Origin: Mailhella massiliensis | GTDB taxonomy: Bacteria; Desulfobacterota; Desulfovibrionia; Desulfovibrionales; Desulfovibrionaceae | NCBI RefSeq assembly: GCF_020741395.1 | Contig: NZ_DYZA01000016.1 | Location: 1-24,753, forward strand | DNA length: 24,753 bases | Direction of reading: 5' to 3' | Part shown: piece after piece, positions 1 to 6,759 of the stretch | How the letters are laid out: each line of letters starts with the position of its first letter | Position numbering within the stretch: position 1 is the first letter of the stretch | Notes under the pieces: model-generated | What the model was told of the DNA's origin: nothing | The model's database searches: none | What the model saw: the letters and a program-made list of their open reading frames with translations, nothing else | Program-made: the position numbers and the translations under genes

Positions 1-132
1 GCCCGTTTACGGGCCGCCGGTAACAGAAATGCAGATGTCAGACCGTACATGCGCCTGCTAGGGCGCGGCTGGTAAGAAAGCCTTACAGGCGCATAAGAGG
101 AACCACCGGCTATGCCGGTGGGGCCCCTTTAT
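1..132 (+). other. Stem-loop-rich stretch, possible structured RNA or element end
   Basis: Several inverted repeats are packed into the first 130 bases: GCCCG/CGGGC (1-5/10-14), CGGT/ACCG (18-21/42-45), TGCGCCTG/CAGGCGCA (50-57/86-93), GTAAG/CTTAC (72-76/82-86) inside the previous pair, and CCACCGGC/GCCGGTGG (103-110/114-121). The last is a perfect 8-bp stem with a 3-base loop. The density of nested stems suggests a folded RNA or the terminal part of an IS200/IS605-type element (for example the 3' end of a tnpB gene with its guide RNA). Frame 1 is open for only 24 codons and then stops, so at most the tail of a gene lies here. No transposase motif is visible because the window starts too late. 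The last hairpin could instead simply terminate an upstream gene, although its T-run is short. Confidence 0.35.
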
Positions 133-446
133 AGAACTGTTGCGCCGGAAAAAGGAAGGTGCGGTCTGAAATCGTGCGGCAGTCCTGTGAAGGGAGGGGC
201 TCGGAGAGGGGGCATGCCTTGCGGGAGCTTTTCACTCCTGCCGGGGCCGCCCCATGGGGGAGGGGAGAGCTCCGGGGGGGGGAGATAGGGAGAAGGCGCG
301 GGCCATTCGTGCAGGGCGGGGGTTATTTTCTGCAATCAGGCATGATTACTCATGGTTTCAGGCTTTCCTCCGTCTTCTTTTTCCTACGCCTTCTGCTAGG
401 CTTGCCTTCTGCTCCGGATGAGCCGGGGCGGAAAACACGGAGGCGC
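133..446. other. Intergenic region without a recognisable gene
   Basis: This stretch separates the structured left edge from the secreted-protein gene. The plus frame is open from 159 and runs into that gene, but the peptide is low-complexity, Arg/Gly-rich and lacks a ribosome binding site at 159. I read it as an accident of high GC. No convincing sigma-70 promoter can be picked out, although the promoter of the gene at 447 must lie here or further left. Confidence 0.5.
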
Positions 447-1190
447 ATGATGAGACACACGCTTTTTCTGCTGGCATTTCTGGCTTTTTCTCTGCCCTGC
501 ACGGCTATGGCGCAATGGTCGGTCCTGAGGGGGGCCGGGCCTGAGGCGTCTTTCGAATCCACGGCCCGGCCCACGGTGGCTGTAAAGGCCTCGCCGGAGC
601 TTGCCGTGGTGGCGCAGGGCAAGATGACGGTGTCCCTTTCTACGGACAGTTCTTTCTCCGGCGGTGCGGCGGGTACGGTATGGTACTGCCTGAGCGCCGG
701 GGAAAACGCCCAGCTCGCCGTGGCACTGGCCGACGCGGGTTCCCTCTACTGGCATCCGGGCATTCTGGCGACTAATCTGGACTTTCTGCCCGTGCTGTAT
801 TCCTGCGGTTCGGACAGGCCCGGCAGCGTGACGCAGCGCGTCTTTGTCCGCCCTGTGCATCTTGATCCGTGGATGCCGGCCTTTGCCGAAAAGGGTGCGG
901 GCTGGACGGCGGGAGTGCTGGTGAGCCAGTATGTGTGGATTGTGGATAACGGCGCGGGAAAGCTTCTGGTGGAGTACCGCGAGCCGCTGGCCTCGGAAGG
1001 CTGCCCTATCGTGGATGATGCCGAGCTCCGCGCCTTCGTGCACAGGGCCGACACGGCTTTTTCCGCCCGCTTCGGGAAAAACGGCGATATCGACGCGGAT
1101 TCGCTCGTTCCCTATGCCTGGGATAGAGCCGGCGTGTCGCCGCGTCTTCTGAGCGTAGTGCTCGGCTCCACCATGGAGAGGCCATTTTAA
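447..1190 (+). CDS. Secreted protein of unknown function
   Basis: I do not recognise this 247-residue protein. The start at 447 is preferred over the longer in-frame opening at 159 because it follows a purine-rich CGGAGG at 439-443 and begins a classic Sec signal peptide: MMRH, then a hydrophobic stretch to about residue 20, and a likely cleavage site after TAMA (residues 19-22). Cys18 does not sit in a good lipobox (LPC). The mature part is about 225 residues with few charges in its first half, suggesting a beta-rich periplasmic domain. It contains no catalytic motif that I can name. It may belong to one of the DUF families restricted to Desulfovibrio relatives, but I cannot confirm which. 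It stands alone, with a strong hairpin after its stop codon. Confidence 0.75.
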   Translation: MMRHTLFLLAFLAFSLPCTAMAQWSVLRGAGPEASFESTARPTVAVKASPELAVVAQGKMTVSLSTDSSFSGGAAGTVWYCLSAGENAQLAVALADAGSLYWHPGILATNLDFLPVLYSCGSDRPGSVTQRVFVRPVHLDPWMPAFAEKGAGWTAGVLVSQYVWIVDNGAGKLLVEYREPLASEGCPIVDDAELRAFVHRADTAFSARFGKNGDIDADSLVPYAWDRAGVSPRLLSVVLGSTMERPF

Positions 1191-1197
1191 TCTGTCT

Positions 1198-1236
1198 GCC
1201 CCGCGCGCAGGGCATGCTTCCGCGCGGGGCGTCTTT
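1198..1236 (+). terminator. Rho-independent terminator-like hairpin after the secreted-protein gene
   Basis: GCCCCGCGCG (1198-1207) pairs perfectly with CGCGCGGGGC (1221-1230). The loop is 13 bases and GTCTTT follows. The stem begins 8 bases after the stop codon. The T-run is short, so termination may be partial. Confidence 0.6.
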
Positions 1237-1333
1237 GCGATACCGGGCCGGGGGATTTCCTCCGGCTTTTCATCTCCTGTGCGGAAAGGAAAAGGGCATG
1301 GCGAACTGATGAGGCCTTCTTTTTCCTTTTCCC

Positions 1334-1362
1334 CTTGACTTTGGCGTGCTGCGCCTTATGTG
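1334..1362 (+). promoter_or_regulatory. Candidate heat-shock (sigma-32-like) or sigma-70 promoter of htpG
   Basis: CTTGACT at 1334-1340 is followed, after about 13 bases, by CCTTATGT at 1354-1361. This resembles the sigma-32 pattern (CTTGAA, then CCCCAT) and could also be read as a sigma-70 pair TTGACT/TATGTG with 16-base spacing. Its position about 90 bases upstream of htpG, a heat-shock gene in most bacteria, supports the reading. The match is partial. Confidence 0.4.
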
Positions 1363-1368
1363 ACAGTT

Positions 1369-1394
1369 GGGCCCGGGAAACGGGCCCTTTCTTC
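1369..1394 (+). promoter_or_regulatory. GC-rich hairpin with T-rich tail in the htpG leader
   Basis: GGGCCCG (1369-1375) pairs with CGGGCCC (1381-1387) around a GGAAA loop and is followed by TTTCTTC. It looks like an intrinsic terminator but lies between the candidate promoter and the htpG start. It could be a second terminator for the upstream gene, or an attenuator or stability element in the htpG 5' leader. Confidence 0.45.
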
Positions 1395-1450
1395 AATGAT
1401 CCCCGGGCCGGACGTTCTCCGGCTGACGGAAACATATCAGGAGGCCACAG

Positions 1451-3439
1451 ATGGCGGAAAGCACGCATCAGTTTCGCGCGGAAACGTGTAAACTGCTCAA
1501 CATTCTCACCCATTCCTTGTACACCAATCACGAGATTTTCCTCCGCGAGCTTCTCTCCAACGCTTCCGACGCGCTGGAGAAGGTGCGCTTCCTTCAGAGC
1601 ACGGGCGGCGAAGTGCGCGACCCTGAACTGCCGCTGGAAATCCGCATCAGCGTGGACAAGGAAAATCATGTCCTCACCGTTGCCGATACCGGCATAGGCA
1701 TGACGGAACAGGAAATGGTGGAAAATCTCGGCACCATCGCCCATTCCGGTTCCGAGCAGTTCCTGCGCGCGAGGGAGGCGGAAAAGGCCGCCGAAGCCCC
1801 CTCCGACGGAGAAGAAAAGAAGGACGAGGCCGCCCCGGCCGACGGCGAGGAAGCCATTGTCGAGCACGACGACACGAAGCCCGGTGACGCGGCCCAGATC
1901 ATCGGCCGTTTCGGCATAGGTTTTTATTCCGTGTTCATGGTGGCGAAGAAGGTGGAAGTCACCTCCGTGCCCGCCGCAGGCGACGGTACGCCCCATGTCT
2001 GGTCTTCCGAAGGCACGGGGAGCTTTACGCTGCGCGCGCTGGAAGGCGCGGAAGCCGAAGGCGTGAAGCGCGGCACCAGCGTGAAGATCTTCCTCAGGGA
2101 CGAAGCTCACGAATACGAAGAAAGCTACCGCCTTGAAGGCGTGATCCGCAAACATTCCAACTTCCTGCCCTTCGCCATAGAGCTCGACGGCAAGCGCATC
2201 AATACCACGGCAGCCCTGTGGAGGGAGCCGAAGTTCTCCATCACCAGGGAACAATACAACGAGTTCTACAAGTTCCTCACCTACGACCAGAAGGAACCTC
2301 TGGACGTCATACACTTTTCCGTGGATGCCCCCGTGCAGTTCAACTGCCTGCTCTACATACCGGGCAGCGCGGTGGACGTATTTGACGAGCGCAAGGACGA
2401 ATGGGGCCCCGACCTCTATGTGCGCCGCGTGCTCATCGAGCGCCACAACAAGGAACTTCTGCCCCATTACTTCGCCTTCATGAAGGGTGTGGTGGATACG
2501 GAAGACCTGCCCCTCAACATTTCCCGCGAGACGCTTCAGGAAAACGTGGTGCTGCGGAAAATCTCCCAGACCATCACCCGCCAGCTGCTTACCCACTTCG
2601 AGCGTATGGCGAAAAGCGAGCCGGAAAAGTATGAAGAGATGTGGAAGCTGCACGGCAGGTATATCAAGTTCGGCTTCGACAGTTTCCAGTACCGCGACCG
2701 CGTGGCGCCTCTTCTGCGCTACTACTCCACGGCGCAGGAAGATAAGCTCACGAGTCTCGACGACTATATTTCCCGCATGAAGCCCGACCAGAAGGAAATC
2801 TGGTATGTGGCATCCTCCTCCATGGAAGCGGCAAAGGTGAATCCGCATCTCGGTCAGTTCCGCCGCAAGGGCGTGGAAGTGCTCTTCCTCACCGATCCTG
2901 TGGATGAATTCGCGCTGGAAGCGATCATGGAGTACCAGAAGCATCCCTTCAAGTCCGTGGAGCTTGCCGAAGCGGGCGCGCTGGACGCCTACCCCGACGT
3001 GGAGAACGCGGAACCTAAGCCCGAGCCTCTTTCCGAGGAGGAAAAGCCGGAACTCGACGCCCTCATCGCTGCGGTGAAGTCCATCCTGGGCGACCAGGTG
3101 AAGGACGTGCGCGCAACGACAAGGCCCATCGACGGCGCGGCCTGCCTTGTCTCGCCCGACGGTGTGAGCTCCTCCATGGAAAAGCTCATGCGTGTCATGC
3201 AGAAGAGCGACGGCATCCCGCAGAAAATCCTTGAGCTCAACCCCGACCACGCCCTGGTGCGCGCCCTCATGCGCATCTGTAAGAGCGGTGAGGACGATAC
3301 CTTCAAGGATATGGTGAACAGCCTTTTCGACAGCACGCTTCTGCTCGACGGCTATATGAACGAGCCTTTCGCCATGGCCGAGCGCAGCATGCGCCTGCTC
3401 CGCCAGGCCGCGGGCTGGTATTCCGACCTTCGCAAGTAA
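1451..3439 (+). CDS. htpG: Molecular chaperone HtpG (Hsp90 family)
   Basis: This 662-residue protein is a bacterial Hsp90, a homodimeric cytosolic ATP-dependent chaperone. The GHKL ATPase domain is clear: RELLSNASDA (residues 32-41, with catalytic Glu33 and Mg-binding Asn37), DTGIGM (79-84), and GRFGIGFYS at 152-160. The middle domain carries the NISRETLQ motif with its conserved Arg, and a normal C-terminal dimerisation domain follows. The protein is about 38 residues longer than E. coli HtpG (624). Nearly all the excess is a Glu/Lys/Ala/Asp-rich insert at about residues 107-148, in the ATP lid between SGSEQFLRA and the glycine-rich FGIGF motif. AGGAGG sits 7 bases before the ATG. A DsrE-like gene follows after 15 bases and is probably cotranscribed. 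Confidence 0.97.
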   Translation: MAESTHQFRAETCKLLNILTHSLYTNHEIFLRELLSNASDALEKVRFLQSTGGEVRDPELPLEIRISVDKENHVLTVADTGIGMTEQEMVENLGTIAHSGSEQFLRAREAEKAAEAPSDGEEKKDEAAPADGEEAIVEHDDTKPGDAAQIIGRFGIGFYSVFMVAKKVEVTSVPAAGDGTPHVWSSEGTGSFTLRALEGAEAEGVKRGTSVKIFLRDEAHEYEESYRLEGVIRKHSNFLPFAIELDGKRINTTAALWREPKFSITREQYNEFYKFLTYDQKEPLDVIHFSVDAPVQFNCLLYIPGSAVDVFDERKDEWGPDLYVRRVLIERHNKELLPHYFAFMKGVVDTEDLPLNISRETLQENVVLRKISQTITRQLLTHFERMAKSEPEKYEEMWKLHGRYIKFGFDSFQYRDRVAPLLRYYSTAQEDKLTSLDDYISRMKPDQKEIWYVASSSMEAAKVNPHLGQFRRKGVEVLFLTDPVDEFALEAIMEYQKHPFKSVELAEAGALDAYPDVENAEPKPEPLSEEEKPELDALIAAVKSILGDQVKDVRATTRPIDGAACLVSPDGVSSSMEKLMRVMQKSDGIPQKILELNPDHALVRALMRICKSGEDDTFKDMVNSLFDSTLLLDGYMNEPFAMAERSMRLLRQAAGWYSDLRK

Positions 3440-3454
3440 AGCAGGGAGAAGCCC

Positions 3455-3802
3455 ATGTATTACGACCTCATCATCCATGTGGACGACAACGACAAGGGCC
3501 GCCTGAACCTCGCCTTCAACAATGTGGCGAACTACAAGGCGGGCCTTCCGGGCGAGGATTTTTCCGTCGTCATGGTGGCCAACGGCCCGGCGATTCAGCT
3601 TTTCACCCGGGAAAATGCCGACCTTGCCGAGCGCGGCAGGAAGCTCATGGCCGAAGGCCTTTCCATAAGGCTGTGCAACAACGCCATAAAGGCCTTCAAT
3701 GTGCCGGTGTCCGAGCTTTGGGAAGGCTGTGAGGTCGTGCCTGCGGGCGTGGTGGAAATCGTGAAATTGCAGCGTGAGGGCTTCGCTTATCTGAGGCCGT
3801 AG
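3455..3802 (+). CDS. DsrE/DsrF-like family protein (COG1416 type)
   Basis: This 115-residue single-domain protein has the pattern of the small DsrE-like fold: an N-terminal strand (MYYDLIIHVDD), an NNVANYKAG helix, the VVMVANGPAIQLF strand-turn, and a conserved cysteine at residue 74 (IRLCNNAIKAF), with a second at 92. DsrE-family proteins in sulfur-metabolising bacteria transfer or bind sulfur through such a cysteine. For the shorter COG1416 members the role is not established. The start follows GGGAGAAGCCC. It begins 15 bases after the htpG stop with no terminator between them, and two strong hairpins follow the gene, so htpG and this gene look like a two-gene operon. Confidence 0.85.
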   Translation: MYYDLIIHVDDNDKGRLNLAFNNVANYKAGLPGEDFSVVMVANGPAIQLFTRENADLAERGRKLMAEGLSIRLCNNAIKAFNVPVSELWEGCEVVPAGVVEIVKLQREGFAYLRP

Positions 3803-3805
3803 CGC

Positions 3806-3853
3806 AGGGCCCGCAAGGGCCCGCCTTCCGCCCGTGGCGGCGGAAGGCTCTTG
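3806..3853 (+). terminator. Tandem hairpins ending the htpG operon
   Basis: GGGCCC-GCAA-GGGCCC at 3806-3822 is a short stem with a GNRA-type loop. It is followed immediately by GCCTTCCGCC (3823-3832) pairing with GGCGGAAGGC (3839-3848), and then TCTTG. Together they start about four bases after the DsrE-like stop codon. Confidence 0.65.
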
Positions 3854-3889
3854 TGCGGGCGGGGAATATTCCCTGCCTGCGGCATAAGA

Positions 3890-3927
3890 ACGCCGTCCGT
3901 ATCTTTGAGGTACGGGCGGCGTCTTTC
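3890..3927 (+). terminator. Second strong terminator-like hairpin
   Basis: ACGCCGTCCGTA (3890-3901) pairs with TACGGGCGGCGT (3911-3922) over 12 positions with one G-T wobble and a 9-base loop, followed by CTTTCG. It reinforces the end of the htpG unit and insulates the cupin gene. Confidence 0.6.
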
Positions 3928-4045
3928 GTACTGCGAGAGCATGAAAAAAGAGAACAAGGCAAGAATCAAAGAGTATTCCATCTGTTTTATACGGTCCGGC
4001 ACGGCTATATGTTTTTTATAGACATACAAATGTGGAGGAATACCC

Positions 4046-4540
4046 ATGAAAAACACCGTGACGGGCATGCTGTTTGTACTTCTTGCCGCCACCGCCGCTT
4101 TTCCCGGGCAGGCTCCCGCGTCGGAAACAGGCAGGGCGCAGACCATCATACGCAACGGGGAACAGGCCGCGTTAAAAGGCTCGGCGCAGTATTTCACCGG
4201 CAGTGTACGTATCGACCCGCTCTATCCCTCCAACGGCGATATGCGCTCCAGCGGAGGCAGCGTCACCTTCGAGCCGGGAGCGCGTTCCCACTGGCATATT
4301 CATCCCGTGGGGCAGGCGCTCATCGTCATTTCCGGCGTGGGACTCACGCAGGAATGGGGCAAACCCGTGCAGGAAATCCGTCCCGGCGACGTGGTGCTCT
4401 GCCCCGTGGGGGTCAAGCACTGGCACGGTGCTTCCCCGAACAGCGCCATGACGCATATTTCCATCTGCGAGGAGAAGGAACCCGGCAACGTGGTGGAATG
4501 GCTGGAAGAAGTGACGGACGCGCAGTACAACGCAAGGTAG
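4046..4540 (+). CDS. Exported single-domain cupin protein
   Basis: This 164-residue protein has a Sec-type signal peptide (about residues 1-26, hydrophobic MLFVLLAATAAF) and one cupin beta-barrel. Motif 1 is HWHIHPVGQ (residues 82-90), giving ligands His84, His86 and Gln90, where the classical motif has Glu. Motif 2 is CPVGVKHWHG (119-128) with His125. A metal-binding cupin in the periplasm is therefore expected; the substrate cannot be deduced. The closest general class is the small quercetinase- or TM1287-like cupins, often found beside oxidoreductases. A good ribosome site (GGAGG) lies 9 bases before the ATG. The gene faces the MBL hydrolase and shares its terminator, so it is its own transcription unit. 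The upstream AT-rich stretch 3955-4030 is the likely promoter region. Confidence 0.85.
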   Translation: MKNTVTGMLFVLLAATAAFPGQAPASETGRAQTIIRNGEQAALKGSAQYFTGSVRIDPLYPSNGDMRSSGGSVTFEPGARSHWHIHPVGQALIVISGVGLTQEWGKPVQEIRPGDVVLCPVGVKHWHGASPNSAMTHISICEEKEPGNVVEWLEEVTDAQYNAR

Positions 4541-4590
4541 TTGCGGCAGGGCAGATCGGCGTTTGAAGCAAGGCGCAGGGCAATGAGAAC

Positions 4591-4620
4591 GAAAAGCCCT
4601 TCCTGAGGGAAGGGCTTTTC
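4591..4620. terminator. Bidirectional terminator between convergent genes
   Basis: GAAAAGCCCTTCC (4591-4603) pairs perfectly with GGAAGGGCTTTTC (4608-4620), a 13-bp stem with a 4-base loop. The A-run in one arm and T-run in the other make it functional in both directions, between the cupin gene (plus) and the MBL gene (minus). Confidence 0.85.
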
Positions 4621-4646
4621 CCCGGGGCGGCGTAAACGGTTTGCGC

Positions 4647-5768
4647 TCAGGCTTCGCGCGGCGTTTCCCACCAGCGGGGAAAATAGGGAAGCGTCTGTTC
4701 CAGACTCACAGCCTGACCGATAAGGGGCGTCACGAGTCGGAGGGGCGTTTTTTCCGCCGCCTTCACGGCGCGGCGGAAGGGCTCGTCCCAGGGGTGATAG
4801 GCTAGGGGAAATTTGCCCGTATGCGCGGGCAGAAGATGCCTTGCGCCAAGATCTATGGCCGCCTGCACGGCCTCTTCCGGCGTCATGTGGATGTATTTCC
4901 AGCTTTCGTTGTACTGACCCGAGTCCAGCAGGGCGAGATCAATGCCGTGGAAGTGCCTGCCCATGTCGGCAAAGTGAGGGCCGTAGCCGCCGTCGCCGCT
5001 GAAGAACACCTTGCGCACGGGCGTTTCCAGCAGAAAGCCCGTCCAGAGCGCCTGATTGCGCGTGAGCCCCCGGCCGGAATAATGGCTTGCCGTGGTGACG
5101 TGGATGCGGAGCTTGTCGCCGATGTTCAGCACCTCGCCCCAGTCCGCTTCGTGTATGCGCGCTTTGTCGAACCCCCAGCGCAGAAAATGCGCTCCTGTGC
5201 CCAGTCCGCAGACTACAAGGCCGATGCGCTCTTTGAGAGCCATGACGGTGGGATAGTCCAGATGGTCCCAGTGGTCGTGGGAGATGAGCAGGCAGTCGAC
5301 GGGGGGAAGGTCGCGCGCGGAGCAGGGGGTGGATCCGGGAAAGGCCCGCACGCTGAAGGATACGGGTGAGGCGTGGCTGCCGAGCACCGGGTCGATGAGC
5401 AGGCGTTTTCCGCCGAGGTGAAGAAAGAAGGAGGAATGTCCCAGCCAGACGAGAGTATCCCCGGCATGTTCAAGCGCGCGAAAGTCCGGCCGTTGAGAAG
5501 GGACGGCATGGGGCTGCACCGAAGGGTCGCGCTTTTTCAGGAGAAAGCGGAAAAAGGTACCCGGCAGAGTGCTTCCGTCACTCAGGACGGGCCGGGGGAT
5601 GAGATTACGGAACTCCCCGTCGACATAATTGGGGGAAGCCTTGATGCGCGAAAGCGCTTCGCCTTCGGGCAGAGCGCCGAATTTTTCCTGCCTGAGAAAG
5701 GCCGCGCCGCCCCCTGCCCCGAGGGCGATGGTTGCGGCTGCGGCGCCGAGAAAGGTCCTTCGTTTCAC
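4647..5768 (-). CDS. Tat-exported metallo-beta-lactamase-fold hydrolase (UlaG/NAPE-PLD-like)
   Basis: This 373-residue protein starts with GTG at 5768, after AAGGAAG at the right spacing. The N-terminus MKRRTFLGAAAATIALG is a twin-arginine signal, so it is probably exported folded with its metals bound. The MBL signature HDHWDHLD is at residues 163-170, preceded by the WLGHSSF strand (about 107-113) typical of the UlaG/NAPE-PLD-like branch. Further ligands fit THYSGR-type (ASHYSGRG), SGDGGYG, and a C-terminal LLPAHTGKF histidine. The conserved YIHMTPEEA segment near residue 290 is also seen in this branch. Known members cleave phosphodiester or lactone substrates; the substrate here is unknown. 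The flavoprotein gene upstream on the same strand ends 105 bases away, and the two may be cotranscribed. Confidence 0.9.
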   Translation of the reverse strand: MKRRTFLGAAAATIALGAGGGAAFLRQEKFGALPEGEALSRIKASPNYVDGEFRNLIPRPVLSDGSTLPGTFFRFLLKKRDPSVQPHAVPSQRPDFRALEHAGDTLVWLGHSSFFLHLGGKRLLIDPVLGSHASPVSFSVRAFPGSTPCSARDLPPVDCLLISHDHWDHLDYPTVMALKERIGLVVCGLGTGAHFLRWGFDKARIHEADWGEVLNIGDKLRIHVTTASHYSGRGLTRNQALWTGFLLETPVRKVFFSGDGGYGPHFADMGRHFHGIDLALLDSGQYNESWKYIHMTPEEAVQAAIDLGARHLLPAHTGKFPLAYHPWDEPFRRAVKAAEKTPLRLVTPLIGQAVSLEQTLPYFPRWWETPREA

Positions 5769-5873
5769 GGATTCTTCCTTTTTTACCTGGCCGTGTCCCG
5801 CTCTTTTCGGCGGGAAAGTCTGGGCGGATCGGAGAGCGGCCCGCCCTTTTATGCCGCATGTCGCAGAAAAGCG

Positions 5874-6512
5874 CTACAGGCTTTTGCCGAGGGCGTAGGC
5901 CTGCGCGGGGAAGCTTGTGCGTTCCACGGCCCCGGCGGGCCATGCGCCGGGGGCGACGACGCGCCCCGCGTCCGTCCAGCCGAGGTATTCCAGGAGCACT
6001 TCGTAATGGGTAAGTATGGGGCTTTCATCCCGGGCGGAATGGTTGGCGTAGCTCATGAGGAGCACGGCCTTCTTCGGCGTATGGAGCAGGGAGCTTATAG
6101 CGTAAAAGCGGTCTATGACGGCCTTGAGCTGCGCGGAGATGCCGAAATAGTACATGGGAGTGGCGAAGGCCACAACGTCCGCACGGAGTATATGTTCCCG
6201 CACAAAGGAAAAATCGTCCCGGAAGACGCAGGGGCCGTTCATGCCGCAGCTGTTGCAGGCCGTGCACGGGTGCACGTTGCGAAATGCCGCGTCGAATCGC
6301 GCCACCTTGTGCCCGGCCTCTTCCGCGCCCTGGATGAAATGGTCGGCCAGTATGGCGGAATTGCCGTTTTTTCTCGGGCTTCCGGTAAGTACCAGTATGT
6401 TCATGCTTCCTCCCTGAGAGTTTTCGCCCGCCCGGGCACGGGAAAGGGGCAGGGCGGCAAGGAGCGAGCCCGTTGCCGAGAGCGTGGTTTTGAGAAAGTC
6501 GCGCCGTTTCAT
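5874..6512 (-). CDS. Tat-signal iron-sulfur flavoprotein / NADPH-dependent FMN reductase family
   Basis: The 212-residue form starts at 6512 after AAAGGA with 6-base spacing; a further 11 codons are open upstream but lack a ribosome site. Residues 1-28 form an excellent twin-arginine signal (RRDFLK at 3-8, hydrophobic core, ARA cleavage site). A flavodoxin-like domain follows: LVLTGSPRKNGNS (41-52) binds the FMN phosphate and KAVIDRFYAI is family-typical. Cys83, Cys86, Cys89 and Cys95 form the C-x2-C-x2-C-x5-C cluster known from archaeal iron-sulfur flavoproteins (Isf), which carries a 4Fe-4S cluster. A second Met at residue 37 (base 6404) has its own strong Shine-Dalgarno, so a cytoplasmic form without the signal may also be made. 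Its physiological partner is unknown. Confidence 0.87.
   Translation of the reverse strand: MKRRDFLKTTLSATGSLLAALPLSRARAGENSQGGSMNILVLTGSPRKNGNSAILADHFIQGAEEAGHKVARFDAAFRNVHPCTACNSCGMNGPCVFRDDFSFVREHILRADVVAFATPMYYFGISAQLKAVIDRFYAISSLLHTPKKAVLLMSYANHSARDESPILTHYEVLLEYLGWTDAGRVVAPGAWPAGAVERTSFPAQAYALGKSL
6405..6415 (-). promoter_or_regulatory. Internal Shine-Dalgarno before an alternative start of the flavoprotein
   Basis: On the minus strand AGGGAGGAAGC directly precedes the ATG at 6404-6402, which opens MNILVLTGSPRKNG, the natural beginning of a cytoplasmic flavodoxin-like protein. The same bases encode the Gln-Gly-Gly-Ser linker of the longer Tat-signal form. Confidence 0.5.
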
Positions 6513-6649
6513 GCTCCGTCCTTTGGCGGATTTTGGACGGGGCATGAGCGCCCCTCCCTTATGCCTGTGATAGCCGGGACGGCGGGGGACTGGTAGGCAC
6601 GATCCTTTCTTTTTCTTGCCTGATAGTCCCCGGGGGGGGATTGTCGGGC

Positions 6650-6690
6650 GGCGGAAAGAAAACGCCGCCCGTGAAGGCGGCGTTTCCCAC
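6650..6690 (-). terminator. Terminator of the nitronate monooxygenase-like gene
   Basis: AAACGCCGCC (6660-6669) pairs with GGCGGCGTTT (6676-6685). Read on the minus strand the stem is followed by a run of TTTTCTTTCC, a typical intrinsic terminator about 75 bases after the stop codon. Confidence 0.8.
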
Positions 6691-6759
6691 TCAGGAGGAT
6701 CACGGCGCGCCTGTGCCCGCGCCCGGGAGAGAGGGAGGCGGGGCCGGAGCGCCGGAATA

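Noticed and set aside
159..446. N-terminal extension of the secreted protein from an ATG at 159
   Set aside because: It would bury the signal peptide behind 96 Arg/Gly-rich residues and has no ribosome binding site; the start at 447 has both a signal peptide and a ribosome site.
1187..3478. Very long open frame (763 codons) antisense to htpG
   Set aside because: It mirrors the codon-position GC bias of htpG, is rich in His, Gly, Arg and Leu without domain logic, and htpG is unmistakable on the other strand.
5822..5850. GGGCGG/CCGCCC hairpin followed by TTTT between the two Tat genes
   Set aside because: The T-run is on the plus strand, where no gene ends; on the coding (minus) strand there is no T-run, so it is not evidence against cotranscription.
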